In this document: positions 12,350 through 21,940 of the stretch, one piece after another | Position numbering within the stretch: position 1 is the first letter of the stretch | Layout: the number at the start of each line of letters is the position of its first letter | NCBI RefSeq assembly: GCF_008831285.2 | Contig: NC_045142.1 | Location: forward strand, 19,657,354-19,721,353 | DNA: 64,000 bases | From: Nymphaea colorata | Lineage: Eukaryota > Streptophyta > Magnoliopsida > Nymphaeales > Nymphaeaceae | Reading direction: 5' to 3' | The notes under the pieces: model-generated | The model's input: only the letters and a program-made list of their open reading frames with translations | The model's database searches: none | What the model was told of the DNA's origin: nothing | Position numbers and translations under genes: made by a program

Positions 12350-12445
12350 GCCCTGTTTGATTGTCGGGTGAAATTTAACGTGGTAAATTTAACCCTGTTT
12401 GATGAACATGAAGAATTTAACATGGTAAATTTAACCCTGTTTGAT
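12350..12445 (+). repeat. Subterminal copies of the Harbinger terminal repeat
   Basis: Three further CCCTGTTTGAT units (about 12353, 12392 and 12437), each after or before a AATTTAAC(G/A)TGGTAAATTT-like word, repeat the terminus inward. Such subterminal motifs are commonly transposase binding sites (family knowledge). The right end has its own TTTCACCCGCCCAT copy at about 16881. Confidence 0.7.
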
Positions 12446-13072
12446 GCACAGAAAAAATTTAACCTGGAAAATGTTGTTTTTTTTTCTCCTCCCCAATTTG
12501 ACGTTGGAAGGAGTAGGAATGCTAACTTACAAAACAACAAAAGATCACCACTCAAATAAACGCCACAAAAGCTTGTGTTTCGAAGCCGAAACATCTAACG
12601 AGAAAGATCATCACCTCATCACTGATTCTTATATGTACAGATTATCCAAGCACACCACCAAACGAGAAAGATCATCACCTCATGGAACCACCACCAAGCC
12701 AAAACCAATAAACAAAAAATGGACTGCAGAACCCATATATTTCTTCATCAATCATCCCAAAACAAATCACCATACAGCCAGTTCATTAAAAGACAGGGCC
12801 ATTCACACGATATATGTAACAAAAAGCAAAAAGAAATATCCAGCAACACATTACAACAGAAACCACATTCTTAACTTAATCTACAACTGCAAAAGTTATA
12901 TATTTGTTCCCAAAAACATTAAACAAAAATTGTCCACAAAAGTTACACGAGTACGAATCCACAAAAGGGTGTACTTTCTACTAAGAAGAAAAAACAAAGT
13001 TTAATGAGTACATATCCAACAAAGAAAACATGTAATCACAAAACAAGTAATCCAACATTTCTGGCTGCCCTT

Positions 13073-13327
13073 TCATTCTTCAAACTTCGTGTCTTCTATA
13101 TCTTGCTTTGCGATGACATCTTCAATGAGTGGAGACCTACGTACTTGCACACCATACTTGTTCTGGAGATACTCATGCATGTGATTTTCTGTTATTTCTA
13201 ATGAATCAAACGATCTGAAGATGGCACCCTTGTACGGATAGACTAATGGTTGGCACCGCTCCCAGCTGTCATATATGCCTCGCTCACGTCCTTCGAAAAC
13301 CACATAGTACTTTTGGCGGGGCATCAT
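13073..13327 (-). CDS. RNase H1 N-terminal hybrid-binding (Cauli_VI/viroplasmin-like) domain ORF
   Basis: 84 residues from tandem ATGs at 13327 and 13324, with a TGA at 13075-13073 and no internal stop. The N-terminal half reads KYYVVFEGRERGIYDSWERC, followed by a G-A-x-F-R-S-F-D-S stretch. This is the pattern of the domain that binds RNA/DNA hybrids at the N-terminus of eukaryotic RNase H1 and occurs in caulimovirus inclusion-body protein: Y-x-V-x-x-G-x-x-x-G-I-Y-x-S-W, then G-A-x-F-x-S-F. No RNase H catalytic domain follows. A good acceptor (CAACAG, cut after 13338) lies 11 bp upstream of the first ATG. Its place in a Harbinger element is unusual. Function there is unknown; binding of R-loops or transposition intermediates is only a guess. 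Confidence 0.75.
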   Translation of the reverse strand: MMPRQKYYVVFEGRERGIYDSWERCQPLVYPYKGAIFRSFDSLEITENHMHEYLQNKYGVQVRRSPLIEDVIAKQDIEDTKFEE

Positions 13328-14747
13328 CTTCGTTGTCCTGTTGAAAAGAAAACAAATGTCAGACAATCAAACTGAAGAAGTTGTCAACATTTATAAACAA
13401 ACTTACTATTCAATTGATAATCTGTAAACATTTGAGATGATATAGCTGCTCTCAAAGCATTGTTGCTTCCTCGTTGATGTGTTTGGCTTGCAATTTCAGG
13501 TTCGCTTAAGACGAAGTTATCAATCGAAGGTGCATCTTCATCATCAAATTGCTCGGCATTTGGATTGTGTTCAATTATGAAGTTGTGCAGTACACATATA
13601 GCAAGAACAATTTGAGCTTGTTTTTGGAAAGCATACTGAACTTGCATTTTCAATATTGGAAAACGACCTTTCAACATGCCGAAAGTTCTTTCTACTGTAT
13701 TTCGGAGTGATGAATGCCTATGGTTGAATAATTCTTCTTCTGTTCTAGGTTACCGTGCTCCCCGAGTGTTAAACTCAGACATATGATAACGATGTCCTCG
13801 ATAAGGTGTAAGCAAACCAACAATGTTTGGATACCCCCCATCAGCCAAATAAAATTTGCCTACAATTGAACACAATTTATTTATACATTGATACATGCTT
13901 CTTAATAAAAGAGTGAACTGGTTGGTGGAACTACGTACCTTTTGGGACAACAAATGGGTCTGTTTCATGATCTAGTGCATTGTACAATACTCTTGAGTCT
14001 GTTGCACTTATTTCCCATCCAGCCAAAACGTAGTGGAATCTAGTATCTAGGCCGACTATAGCCATGACGTTTTGAGAAACGAAACTTTTTTTATTGCGAA
14101 ACCTTGCTTGATCTGAAAAAGGGACCCAAGCAGGTATATGTGTGTCATCGATTGCTCGTAAACAATTCTATATGACAAGGCAACTAGTTAGTCACGTTGT
14201 AGTTTGTCATGTTGTATGTGTCATGTTGAGTTCAAGATGATGAAATTACCTCAAATTATGGAAAGAATCGTTTAGAATGTCGAATATGTGCTGGCATCAT
14301 CTCATCATTGGGCCGGCGAACGTAATCCTTACCCAGTATACTTATCGCTCGTAGCACTAGGCTGACATATTTACTTATTGTTTGTCCGGAATGTTGAAAC
14401 GTATTTTGAACAGCACGATTCTGTTCATTATGTCCAATTGTCAAAAACAATATAGCTACTTGTTCTTCTACAGTAATGTCACGAGCATCCTCCAACAAAT
14501 TTCTATCCCTTAGAATGTTACACAGTCTCATATATGTATGCCCTTCCATACGGAGTAAGTCCAAACAATTTCTAGGATGACCGCGAAGCATTAGTTGGAC
14601 AAAAGATGTACCATCATCTCGAAATAGATGAACAATCCTCCTAAATGATGGTCGGTCTTTCAACCAAAAGAAGATGAAGACAAAAACCATTCGAATGATG
14701 AAAAGCACTCGTTCATCGTCGTCATCGAACATGTCAAAATCAATCAT
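13324..14747 (-). pseudogene. PIF/Harbinger DDE transposase (HARBI1-like), broken by stops
   Basis: Three exons join in frame: 14747-14250, 14167-13939 and 13859-13407. A fourth short piece from 13337 would end at a TGA at 13326-13324. The protein carries the nuclease landmarks AIDDTHIPAW (first Asp), LADGGYPN (second Asp) and RNTVERTFGMLKGRFPIL (Glu), as expected for DDE_Tnp_4. Two in-frame stops interrupt it: TAA at 14256-14258 (in the exon 1 tail, after RFFP) and TAA at 13750-13752 (before PRTEEELFNHRHSS). The second is explicable as CAA to TAA. The start is placed at MIDFDMFDDDD rather than 16 codons upstream, because the upstream codons lie in a tandem duplication. It would cut and paste the element. 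Confidence 0.88.
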
Positions 14748-14873
14748 TTCGACTAAACTGCATATACATGTAAGGTACTTGAATAACAAAATCAATCATT
14801 TCGACTAAACTGCATATGCATGTAAGGTACTTGAATAACAAAATCAATCATTTCGACTAAACTGCATATACAT
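14735..14873. repeat. 52-bp tandem repeat, about 2.7 copies
   Basis: Units begin CAAAATCAATCATTTCGACT at 14735, 14787 and 14839. The repeat spans the transposase start codon, duplicating the sequence just 5' of the coding region; 52 is not a multiple of three, so copies shift frame. Confidence 0.9.
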
Positions 14874-14988
14874 TGCAACAATTTCTCACTACATAGATGT
14901 TCATTGAATAAAAAGAAAAACACACAACAAATGTTATTGTGCCAAATGAAACATACAAATAATTAAACTAACAGACATGAAATCTTAC

Positions 14989-15929
14989 CTATAAATCACC
15001 AAGTCTACGCGACAACCATGTCAGACGGTCTTCAGGTGGAACGTTGAGAAAGATCAGGGAATTGGTTCCCTCTCCTAACAGGTCCAGACTCATCAGTCTC
15101 GTATGACTATCTAGTAGCCCTGTGTCCACCATCTCTTGTAAAATTTCACAACATTTGACATATTGAAACCCTCTAGAAGTATGTGTGAGGGAGTCCACAT
15201 TTTTAGCTATACCGTTCAACAAATTGTAATACATGTCATCATTGGTTGACTTGTTCCGTTTTGACCTACGTGTACTTGTATTGGTTGTCGGATTCTCAGT
15301 TGTAGGAGTTGTAGGTAGTGGCGACTGTGTAAATGACTGTTCACTATCAGGCTGCATGTACGAAGGTGATGTCTGAGATGCAGGTGTACATGGGAGTGGT
15401 TCAGTCTCAGCTTCAAGCACATTGTTTAATGTGACTGCGTTTTGCCCAGTTGCATGAGATTCGCCATATACCTCGGCGAACTCATCATATTATCTCCAGA
15501 CTTTTGGACCTCTGTACTTTTTCCTATTCGGATATGTGTTCAAATATTGCAGAAGCAAATACATGTGAGACAAAACCTAACAATATTAATTTTATAATTT
15601 ACCTCAATATAGTCGTTCTATACTTGGGGGTCGACCTCAATGCATTTGTTAATTGGGTCGTAGCCAAACCCACTTGTGTTCAACATTTCCTTCATCACTG
15701 TCAAGTTGGGTTTGGAATATTTCAATTTGTTTTTTATTTTGTCTTTCGTGAATTCTGGAGCGAATCTATCCATCATTGCTTTTTCAATAGCTGTGTATGC
15801 TTTGGGCTTCAAACTTTCGCCGGATTTCATGCCAGGGATGCGTGACTGCTCCACAAGAAGCTGGACTAAGTAATCCATTTGTGGTTCAGTCCATGTAAGA
15901 TTTTCTCTTGAAGGACCGCTGTCTTCCAT
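14989..15929 (-). pseudogene. Myb/SANT-like DNA-binding protein of Harbinger element, broken by stops
   Basis: Exon 1 (15929-15603) begins MEDSGPSRENLTWTEPQMDY and matches the Myb/SANT-like domain of plant Harbinger ORF1 proteins (about residues 10-100). Translation then continues in a second exon that carries NTYPNRKKYRGPKVWR and YDEFAEVYGESHATGQNA, ending at 14989. There are two in-frame stops: TAG at 15618-15620, where the family has Trp (TGG), and TAA at 15490-15492, just before YDEF. The expected acceptor near 15547 reads TGCAA instead of TGCAG, and the intron would be only about 56 nt, so the junction is uncertain. In related elements this protein recruits the transposase to DNA and the nucleus. 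Confidence 0.8.
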
Positions 15930-16918
15930 GTTAACGTTTTGTATAATAATTCTTCACAGTAACAGTAATATAAATCTAGCATGAAGAACAGTTGTACGAG
16001 AAACAATGACAAAGGAGCATCAGAAACCAAAAGAAAAAGCATGACATAAAGTTCCCACCATTGCCAAGTAAAAGCATAACTAGACCTTTGATACACAGAG
16101 AAGAAAAGAAATTCATCTCAAGCTATGCTAATTACACAATTATGATCTTACAATCCATATGTGCAGAAAATGGGTTTCCAATAACTAAACTTCACTCAAG
16201 CTATTTTAAAAAGCATAAAAAAAAATAGCAGGAATTGTTATTGAACCGACAAATATCAAAATTACCACCACATTCAGAAATTTGGAGTTCATAAATAGAT
16301 TCCCAATGAGGCTCCATGGCAGGAAGTTGATTCAAAAATTATTCTGCTCGCCACATTTCAAAGTTCACAACCACTTCGGCAATTCACAGAAGTTAAGAGA
16401 AAAATGCATGGCATTATCTTCAACTAGATAACAATGGACAAGCTCAAAGACACTTTAAACAGAAGCACATGGCATTAACTCCAAACAGAACTTCAAATAC
16501 GCAATCAATAGGGAGTAAATATGCTGGAGAACAAGATTGACCACATTCAGACATTTATAAAATAACAGTTATCCTGTGGGCAGCTACACATACCCACTTC
16601 CTATAATTTTTGAATGATGAGGTTATACTTTATATAAATGAAAAAAAAAGGACATAGCAGCAACAAAACCAAGAAGACATAAGCTTCAGATAAAACAAGA
16701 TAGATCCCAGCACCTACATTCACAATATCCCAGCTTATCTAGTTTTCTTCATGAGAAGACGTCCCCTGTTATTCACTTAGTAGCACAAGGCCCCTTGATC
16801 ACACTATAACGCTTTAGTGCTCAAGATTGTAAATGTTGGTTTTCAGACAGAGACAGGGACTATCGCAGGTTTCAAGAAAATTTCACCCGCCCATACAAAT
16901 TTTTCCTCCCCCGCCCAC

Positions 16919-16943
16919 TTTCACCCGCCCATCAAACGGGCCC
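16919..16943 (-). repeat. Right terminal inverted repeat of Harbinger element
   Basis: TTTCACCCGCCCATCAAACG then GGCCC, the complement of the left end, followed by the TTA duplication. Confidence 0.92.
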
Positions 16944-16944
16944 T

Positions 16945-17220
16945 TAGGGATGTTAATTAATTGGATTTGAATCGGATGTGCTCTCAGTTATATTGTTTTT
17001 TTTTTATGTTATCTTATTCGGGTTCATTTTTTTATGTGCTCTCAGCTATATCTGCATTTGCGATCTGAATCTGATTCAAATATGATTTTTAAATTAACAT
17101 ATGAATCTGATTCAAATCTGATTTTTAAATTAACATCTGAATCTGAACCCAACCTTTAAACCAAATTCAAACCACACTACAATATGCCAAGAACCAACTT
17201 CAAAAATATATCTACATTAG
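16945..17220. repeat. Dispersed GAATC(T/C)GATT-rich repeat
   Basis: Starts TAGGGATGTTAATTAATTGG and is made of GAATCTGATTCAAAT words, as in the complete element at 49488-49945. The right end is not defined. The Harbinger element sits directly against its left end. Confidence 0.45.
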
Positions 17221-17599
17221 GTAGAGGATGTTTATTTAAAACTAAATTTGATCCAGTTCGATGCACGGTATGTGGAGAAGGTTTTATTTTTATTTTTATG
17301 TTTATTTTCAGTTCATGATGCATGAATAAGTTTCATTTTAGAAACAGTGTGATATAAAATACCTTTCAAATTAACAAACTATATGAATCACATATGCAAA
17401 TTTAATAATGAACATTTAATCCTTCTAGTAAATGAGTATTTGTTGTGGATATTAGCGCATATAAATAATACATACCTTCATGCTTTCTGGCTTGATATGT
17501 GTAGTTTATATAGAAAATAATATCTACTAGGTTAGGATGAGGGGAGGGAGTCCTACTGCCTAGATGAGAGACCAAAGCTCTCATTTCTTTCTCTTTACC

Positions 17600-18457
17600 T
17601 CAGAGGTATGCAGCTGAACTTATGGTTACTCCTTTTAACTCGACTCAAACTCGTCCCGTATAAGCTCGACTTGTTTATAAACAAGTGGAGTTCAAGCTGA
17701 AACTTAAGCTTGAGCTAAATGAGTCGACTTTGAGTTGGAGGAACTCAACTTGTTTAAGCTCGACTGGACTCATTATGTACAACTAAGTCAAGTGTGACCT
17801 TTAATGAACGACTCAAATATACAAATGAAGAGGTTAAAACTTAAAAGTCGAGCTTTCTCCTTCGTCTTCCTCACAAGAAGTCATTAATGGCAACGAGGTT
17901 CTTCCTTCAACCTATGGAACGTTGGCTTTTTCGACAAAAATGACCCTGCTTGCAGCAATGTCTTAAGCTTCAAATCATTGTTATTGTTAAATAAGCAGTC
18001 TCGCAAGATCGTTGATGCCTGCTTCAATACATTAATATAACTGCTCTTCTATCGACATTTTCCTTTCTATTAAGATGGTTGATGTTTGCGTCAAAGACAT
18101 TTTGACATGAACCTGCCATCGCCTTTTGTCCTAGAGTAGTCTGGATTCTCTTCTATCCACCTTTTCTTTTGCTAATCAATTAATTTTTGTCATTGAGGGC
18201 GATTTCAACTGACTCATTATGCTCCTTTTCTTTTTCCTTGGAACTATATGATACCAACCATGAGTAAGTATCTGCCTTCACTTTCTGCTTTTCAATGACC
18301 ATACAGGATAAACGAGTTTAAACAAGCCAACGAGTTGAACTCGAGCTCAAACACAGTATCTCAAGTCAAGCTCGAGTTGGAATTGTGAAGATTCTGTCAA
18401 GCTCGACATGAGTCGAGCCTAGCTCAAGCTCGGCTCGGCTTGTGTGCAGCCCTATGT
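17600..18457. mobile_element. hAT-like relic, copy 3 (left end unclear)
   Basis: AACTCGACTCAAACTCG words at about 17637-17780 and CTCGAGCTCAAACACAG-type words at about 18310-18440 flank a ~500-bp middle. The right end GTGTGCAGCCCTA (to 18457) matches the family terminus. No intact left end or target duplication was found. The middle holds no recognised gene. Confidence 0.4.
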
Positions 18458-18689
18458 GGTTTTAGTAGCCCGACCGAATTCTCACCAAGCCGACCAGCAA
18501 TATTGTACCCCTCAGAACCATCTACTAGATCATGCATTTTAACATTAAATATCTTTCTAGGGCAATGAAAAAGCCCATATAATATATCGAAAGTAAGCAT
18601 GCAATTTTGCTGAATGTGCAAAACCCTCAAAGTTGTAAAGGCGATCGTCTAGAGGCAAGCTTAACGTGGCGCTAAGGATACTTGTTTAG

Positions 18690-19555
18690 TCAGAATGTAT
18701 TTCGATTTAATAAATGGTATCTAATTGAATTGTGTTTTAAATAAATGTGCGATTGGATCCATATTTGGATTTGGTTTTAGATAAATATCTTACAAGCAAT
18801 ATTTATACATTTTGAAAGTTGGTTTTAATGTAAAATAATCTGATTCAGATTTACTTGTGATAAAAGTCAGATTCAGATACAATTGTGAATTTAGAAGCGG
18901 GATTTAAATTCGAAATTTTGATTCAAATAGGGTAAGATTGGTCTTCATCTGCATTCTCATCCAAATATGTGAACATCCGAAAACTTGGAGGTAGAAGAAT
19001 ACGATAACTTGAAGTTAGTAAAAGATATATTTGATTTGAATCTAATTCATTGACCAGTTCGATTTTATAGCAGGTTCAAGATCATCATGTGTCAAATTTT
19101 AATCATTGAAAAACAATTAGAATTATTCTAATGTAGTAATTTGTATACATCTTTTATATATATTTTACTACATATCCAAAAAAAGTCAGGGAAAGCAAAT
19201 GGCCTACTTTTCAATTTTCAAAGGGGCCTGTTCTTATACTTTAAAAAACATTTAAGAAGCAAGAAATGATTTTTTCAAGAAAAAACAAACTATGGCTCCA
19301 CCTGCGTGAGTGACTCATCCCCCAACTTAAATTGTCAACTTATAAAATTAGTAATTTTGGCTCTTCTTTTTATGTTTGTTTAAAATAATACACGTTTGGT
19401 AAGCATTCAAGGATATGTCCTTATGCCTTTAAGATTCTGACTTGAATTAAGATTTGCATGGACCTATAATACATCTTTCAACTCGATTGTTGTGTTTGTC
19501 ATTGTTTGCAATATTGATGAGTAACAAACTAGAGTATGACAACGTGCGAGCCAGA
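18690..19555. other. Intergenic with degenerate GATTCAGATTC repeats
   Basis: About 18710-18990 has the AGATTCAGAT / GGATTTGG vocabulary of the 49488 element but no clear ends. The remainder is AT-rich and shows no gene. Confidence 0.35.
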
Positions 19556-19556
19556 T

Positions 19557-19970
19557 ATAGGCTGGTGTCAGGCAGTTGCCCACACCAGCCTCTCAATTTT
19601 CTTTCATGTTTACAATAAGATGGTTTAAATTTTACTTTACTATAATGTAAGTGCCCCTTTAGATATGAAAACTTGTGAATGTGTGCCCCTCGAGGGGATA
19701 ATAATTCACATTTGAGATTCGTTTTGTCTCTCGATGTGGTAGAGGGAGGTGATCCATGTCTTAAGCTGATAAGTTGAAAGGTGTGTTAGCCCGCCCTAGT
19801 GGCGGAGCCAGAAAAATTTTCTCAAAAAATTTTCTCGAGGGGCACACATTCACAAGTTTTCATATCTAAAGGGGCACTTACATTATAGTAAAGTAAAATT
19901 TAAACCATCTTATTGTAAACATGAAAGAAAATTGAGAGGCTGGTGTGGACAACTGCAGACACCAGCCTAT
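19557..19970. repeat. Long inverted repeat, ~137-bp arms, 139-bp spacer
   Basis: The left arm (19557-19694) and right arm (19834-19970) are reverse complements. About the inner 110 bases pair without a mismatch; near the outer ends there is one 1-base indel and two substitutions. Each outer end also holds its own small hairpin (GGCTGGTGT / ACACCAGCC). Both arms belong to a dispersed family also seen at about 8955 and 20198. A transcript would fold into a long, near-perfect duplex. Confidence 0.93.
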
Positions 19971-20197
19971 ATTGGCTCGGCATTGGCCCCTCCCCAATGC
20001 ACACATGCCCCCGACAGACAGTGGAACACGTCCTCCCCTCTTATGTTAAACTGCTCTGCAGTAAAGGGACCGGCCATGTTTTTTTTTGGGGAAATTGGAG
20101 GGGAGGATCATGTTTCTTTTTCTTTTTTCTTCAGTTTTTTTTTTTTAATCCACACATGTGAGGATTTTGATTGCGTTATTAACCATACATGCGCTTA

Positions 20198-20385
20198 AAA
20201 TCAGAGCCAGAAAATTTTCGCTGAAGGACACTAATACTAAGACTTTCATACTTTAAGAACCAAATTTAGGCTTAGGGGCACTAACACAAAAGCTTTCATG
20301 CTTTAAGAAGCAGTAACATATGCGAACCAGCAAATACTTGTGTAAAGCTGACACCTGCCGACATGTGGTTCCGCCACTAGATGTG
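20198..20385. repeat. Dispersed repeat copy (GAGCCAGAAAATTTT family)
   Basis: Contains GAGCCAGAAAATTTTCGCTG, two TAGGGGCACTAAC-type blocks and a terminal GGTTCCGCCACTAG. It is a degenerate relative of the inverted-repeat arms immediately to the left. Confidence 0.45.
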
Positions 20386-21719
20386 TTTGATAACGACGTA
20401 TCTGAGATCCGTGGTGGTGTGTGATGCTCTTTAATCGCTAAGGTTGCATTTTATAGCTTCGGATCTTAGATCTAAGAATGCGTGTTTTGAGAGATTCTTA
20501 ATCAGCAGCAGCATGTTAAAAACCATGGATTTATGAGCAGACTCTCCTCCCTCTCAATCTGATTTTAAATTCATGGATTTTATCATGTTCAAATCTACTA
20601 AACAGAGGATCTCTTAAAACACACCGTTTTATGTAGCTTCAGATCCAAGATCGGAGGCTATCAAAGAAGTGAGGGCATCAAATCCACCTTACTAAAATCC
20701 GTGTTTGTTTAAACAGTGAACCTTACGTAGCATAGATTACAAGATGAGCCTTTTGAGTCTGAGATTGGAGAGTATCAAATGCCACTATCTATTTTGTCCA
20801 AATTGTTCTTCCATACCTTTCCATAATTCCAGCAACGTAGACAAATTATATTTAAAAAATAAAAAATCATAATTATTGGATCTAAATTTAATTAACTGTT
20901 AATTCAAAACTCAAAACTAGATTAGATCCAGAAACCCATTTGTGGTACGAAACCTATAGGATTTGTAACAACATTAAAAAAAAATTTGGGTATGATTTTT
21001 TTTATTATATATAACCAAATACTTAGGCACTTCTGGAAAAAAGAAATAGAACTCAAATAAATTCTTACCATATTTAAAGCATATTGGATCCGACCCATAT
21101 ATATAATCCGAGTCAATCAGACTTGGTTCAAATCCAGATGAAAACTCAAACTCGAATTTGATATTTTAACATTAATACATGCTCTCCATATCAATTTGCC
21201 TTTTTGCACCTTTCGATATGATTATGTCACAATGGCTGAAGTTAATAAGATCATTCAGACAAATGGTTGTGTTCTTATAGATAAACGAAAATCGGAAATC
21301 AAGTATTCATACTAGTTTTTATTTTTTTTATACTCAGATTCTCTTTACAAATTATTGGAAATACTGTAGCATAAGAAAAAAATAGTTTAAAACTAATTTA
21401 AAATATATTTTATTAATATACCCACCTGATATATAAGTCGATTATTTAAGGGTACGTATCAGCCGATACGATGCAGCCGATACGCACAGACATTTCCAGC
21501 ATCGATATTAGGTATATTTAATTTCAATTTGGATCGCCTCGAAACCCGTGACACCCATTTAAAAAATTATGAAAAACGATGAGCAGGTAGTAAAGAATTC
21601 AGCAAAAAAGATGGGTTCCTTTGTGAAACTACAGACGAGAAAGCTACCTCTCTAATTCTGAACGGATTGGGATTAAAAAAAAATAAAAATAAAACTTTAG
21701 AATTCTTCACTCTCACTCT
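20386..21719. other. Intergenic, repeat-like, no gene seen
   Basis: Holds scattered AGATC(C/T) words similar to the MITE at 6913 (20400-20770) and a CAGCCGATAC duplication at about 21470. That word also occurs at 26262. No coding region was recognised. Confidence 0.35.
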
Positions 21720-21940
21720 TCGCTCCCGCTTTCTCCTTTTCCCCTGTTCCCTTCTTTCCGATCTGCTTTTTCCTCTTCCTTTTCCCTTCCGTTTTTCTCT
21801 TTCAGATTTTTAAATTGATTCTTTCCCGAAAGCATCGGTTTTGAGAGCGCTTGAAGCTCTGATCTTGAGCTCCAATGGCGGATTGCGGACTCGTTGCCGG
21901 AGATCTGCGAATTTCAACGGTCAGCACAGTGCCTACTCAG
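21720..21940 (+). CDS. Candidate first exon of an unidentified gene or 5' exon of the LRR kinase
   Basis: A CT-rich leader (about 21720-21810), typical of plant 5' UTRs, precedes ATGGCGGATTGCGGACTCG at 21875. The frame runs 22 codons to CAG followed by a consensus donor GTGCGTG at 21941. No homologue is recognised. Two readings are possible: the first coding exon of an unknown gene, or an untranslated first exon of the receptor kinase at 30621, whose family often has 5' UTR introns. Confidence 0.3.

Larger units (their letters stand above)
12247..16943 (-). mobile_element. Complete PIF/Harbinger DNA transposon with three genes
   Basis: The 4697-bp element is bounded by 25-bp terminal inverted repeats beginning GGGCC (one mismatch) and flanked by the 3-bp duplication TTA (12244-12246 and 16944-16946), the PIF/Harbinger target preference. 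It carries the two genes typical of the superfamily, a Myb/SANT-like protein (14989-15929) and a DDE transposase (about 13324-14747). An unusual third frame (13073-13327) encodes an RNase H1 hybrid-binding domain. All three are on the minus strand. The first two have in-frame stops, so this copy is probably not autonomous now. It abuts a TAGGGATG-type repeat on the right. Confidence 0.92.

Noticed and set aside
12441-13004. 187-codon plus-strand frame
   Set aside because: Antisense to the 3' region of the Harbinger element, low-complexity Lys/Asn/His composition, no family; likely chance in A-rich DNA.
15450-15845. 131-codon plus-strand frame
   Set aside because: Shadow of the Myb/SANT-like gene on the minus strand.
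19932-20198. Overlapping plus-strand frames next to the inverted repeat
   Set aside because: They start inside the repeat arm and run through poly-T; no conserved content.
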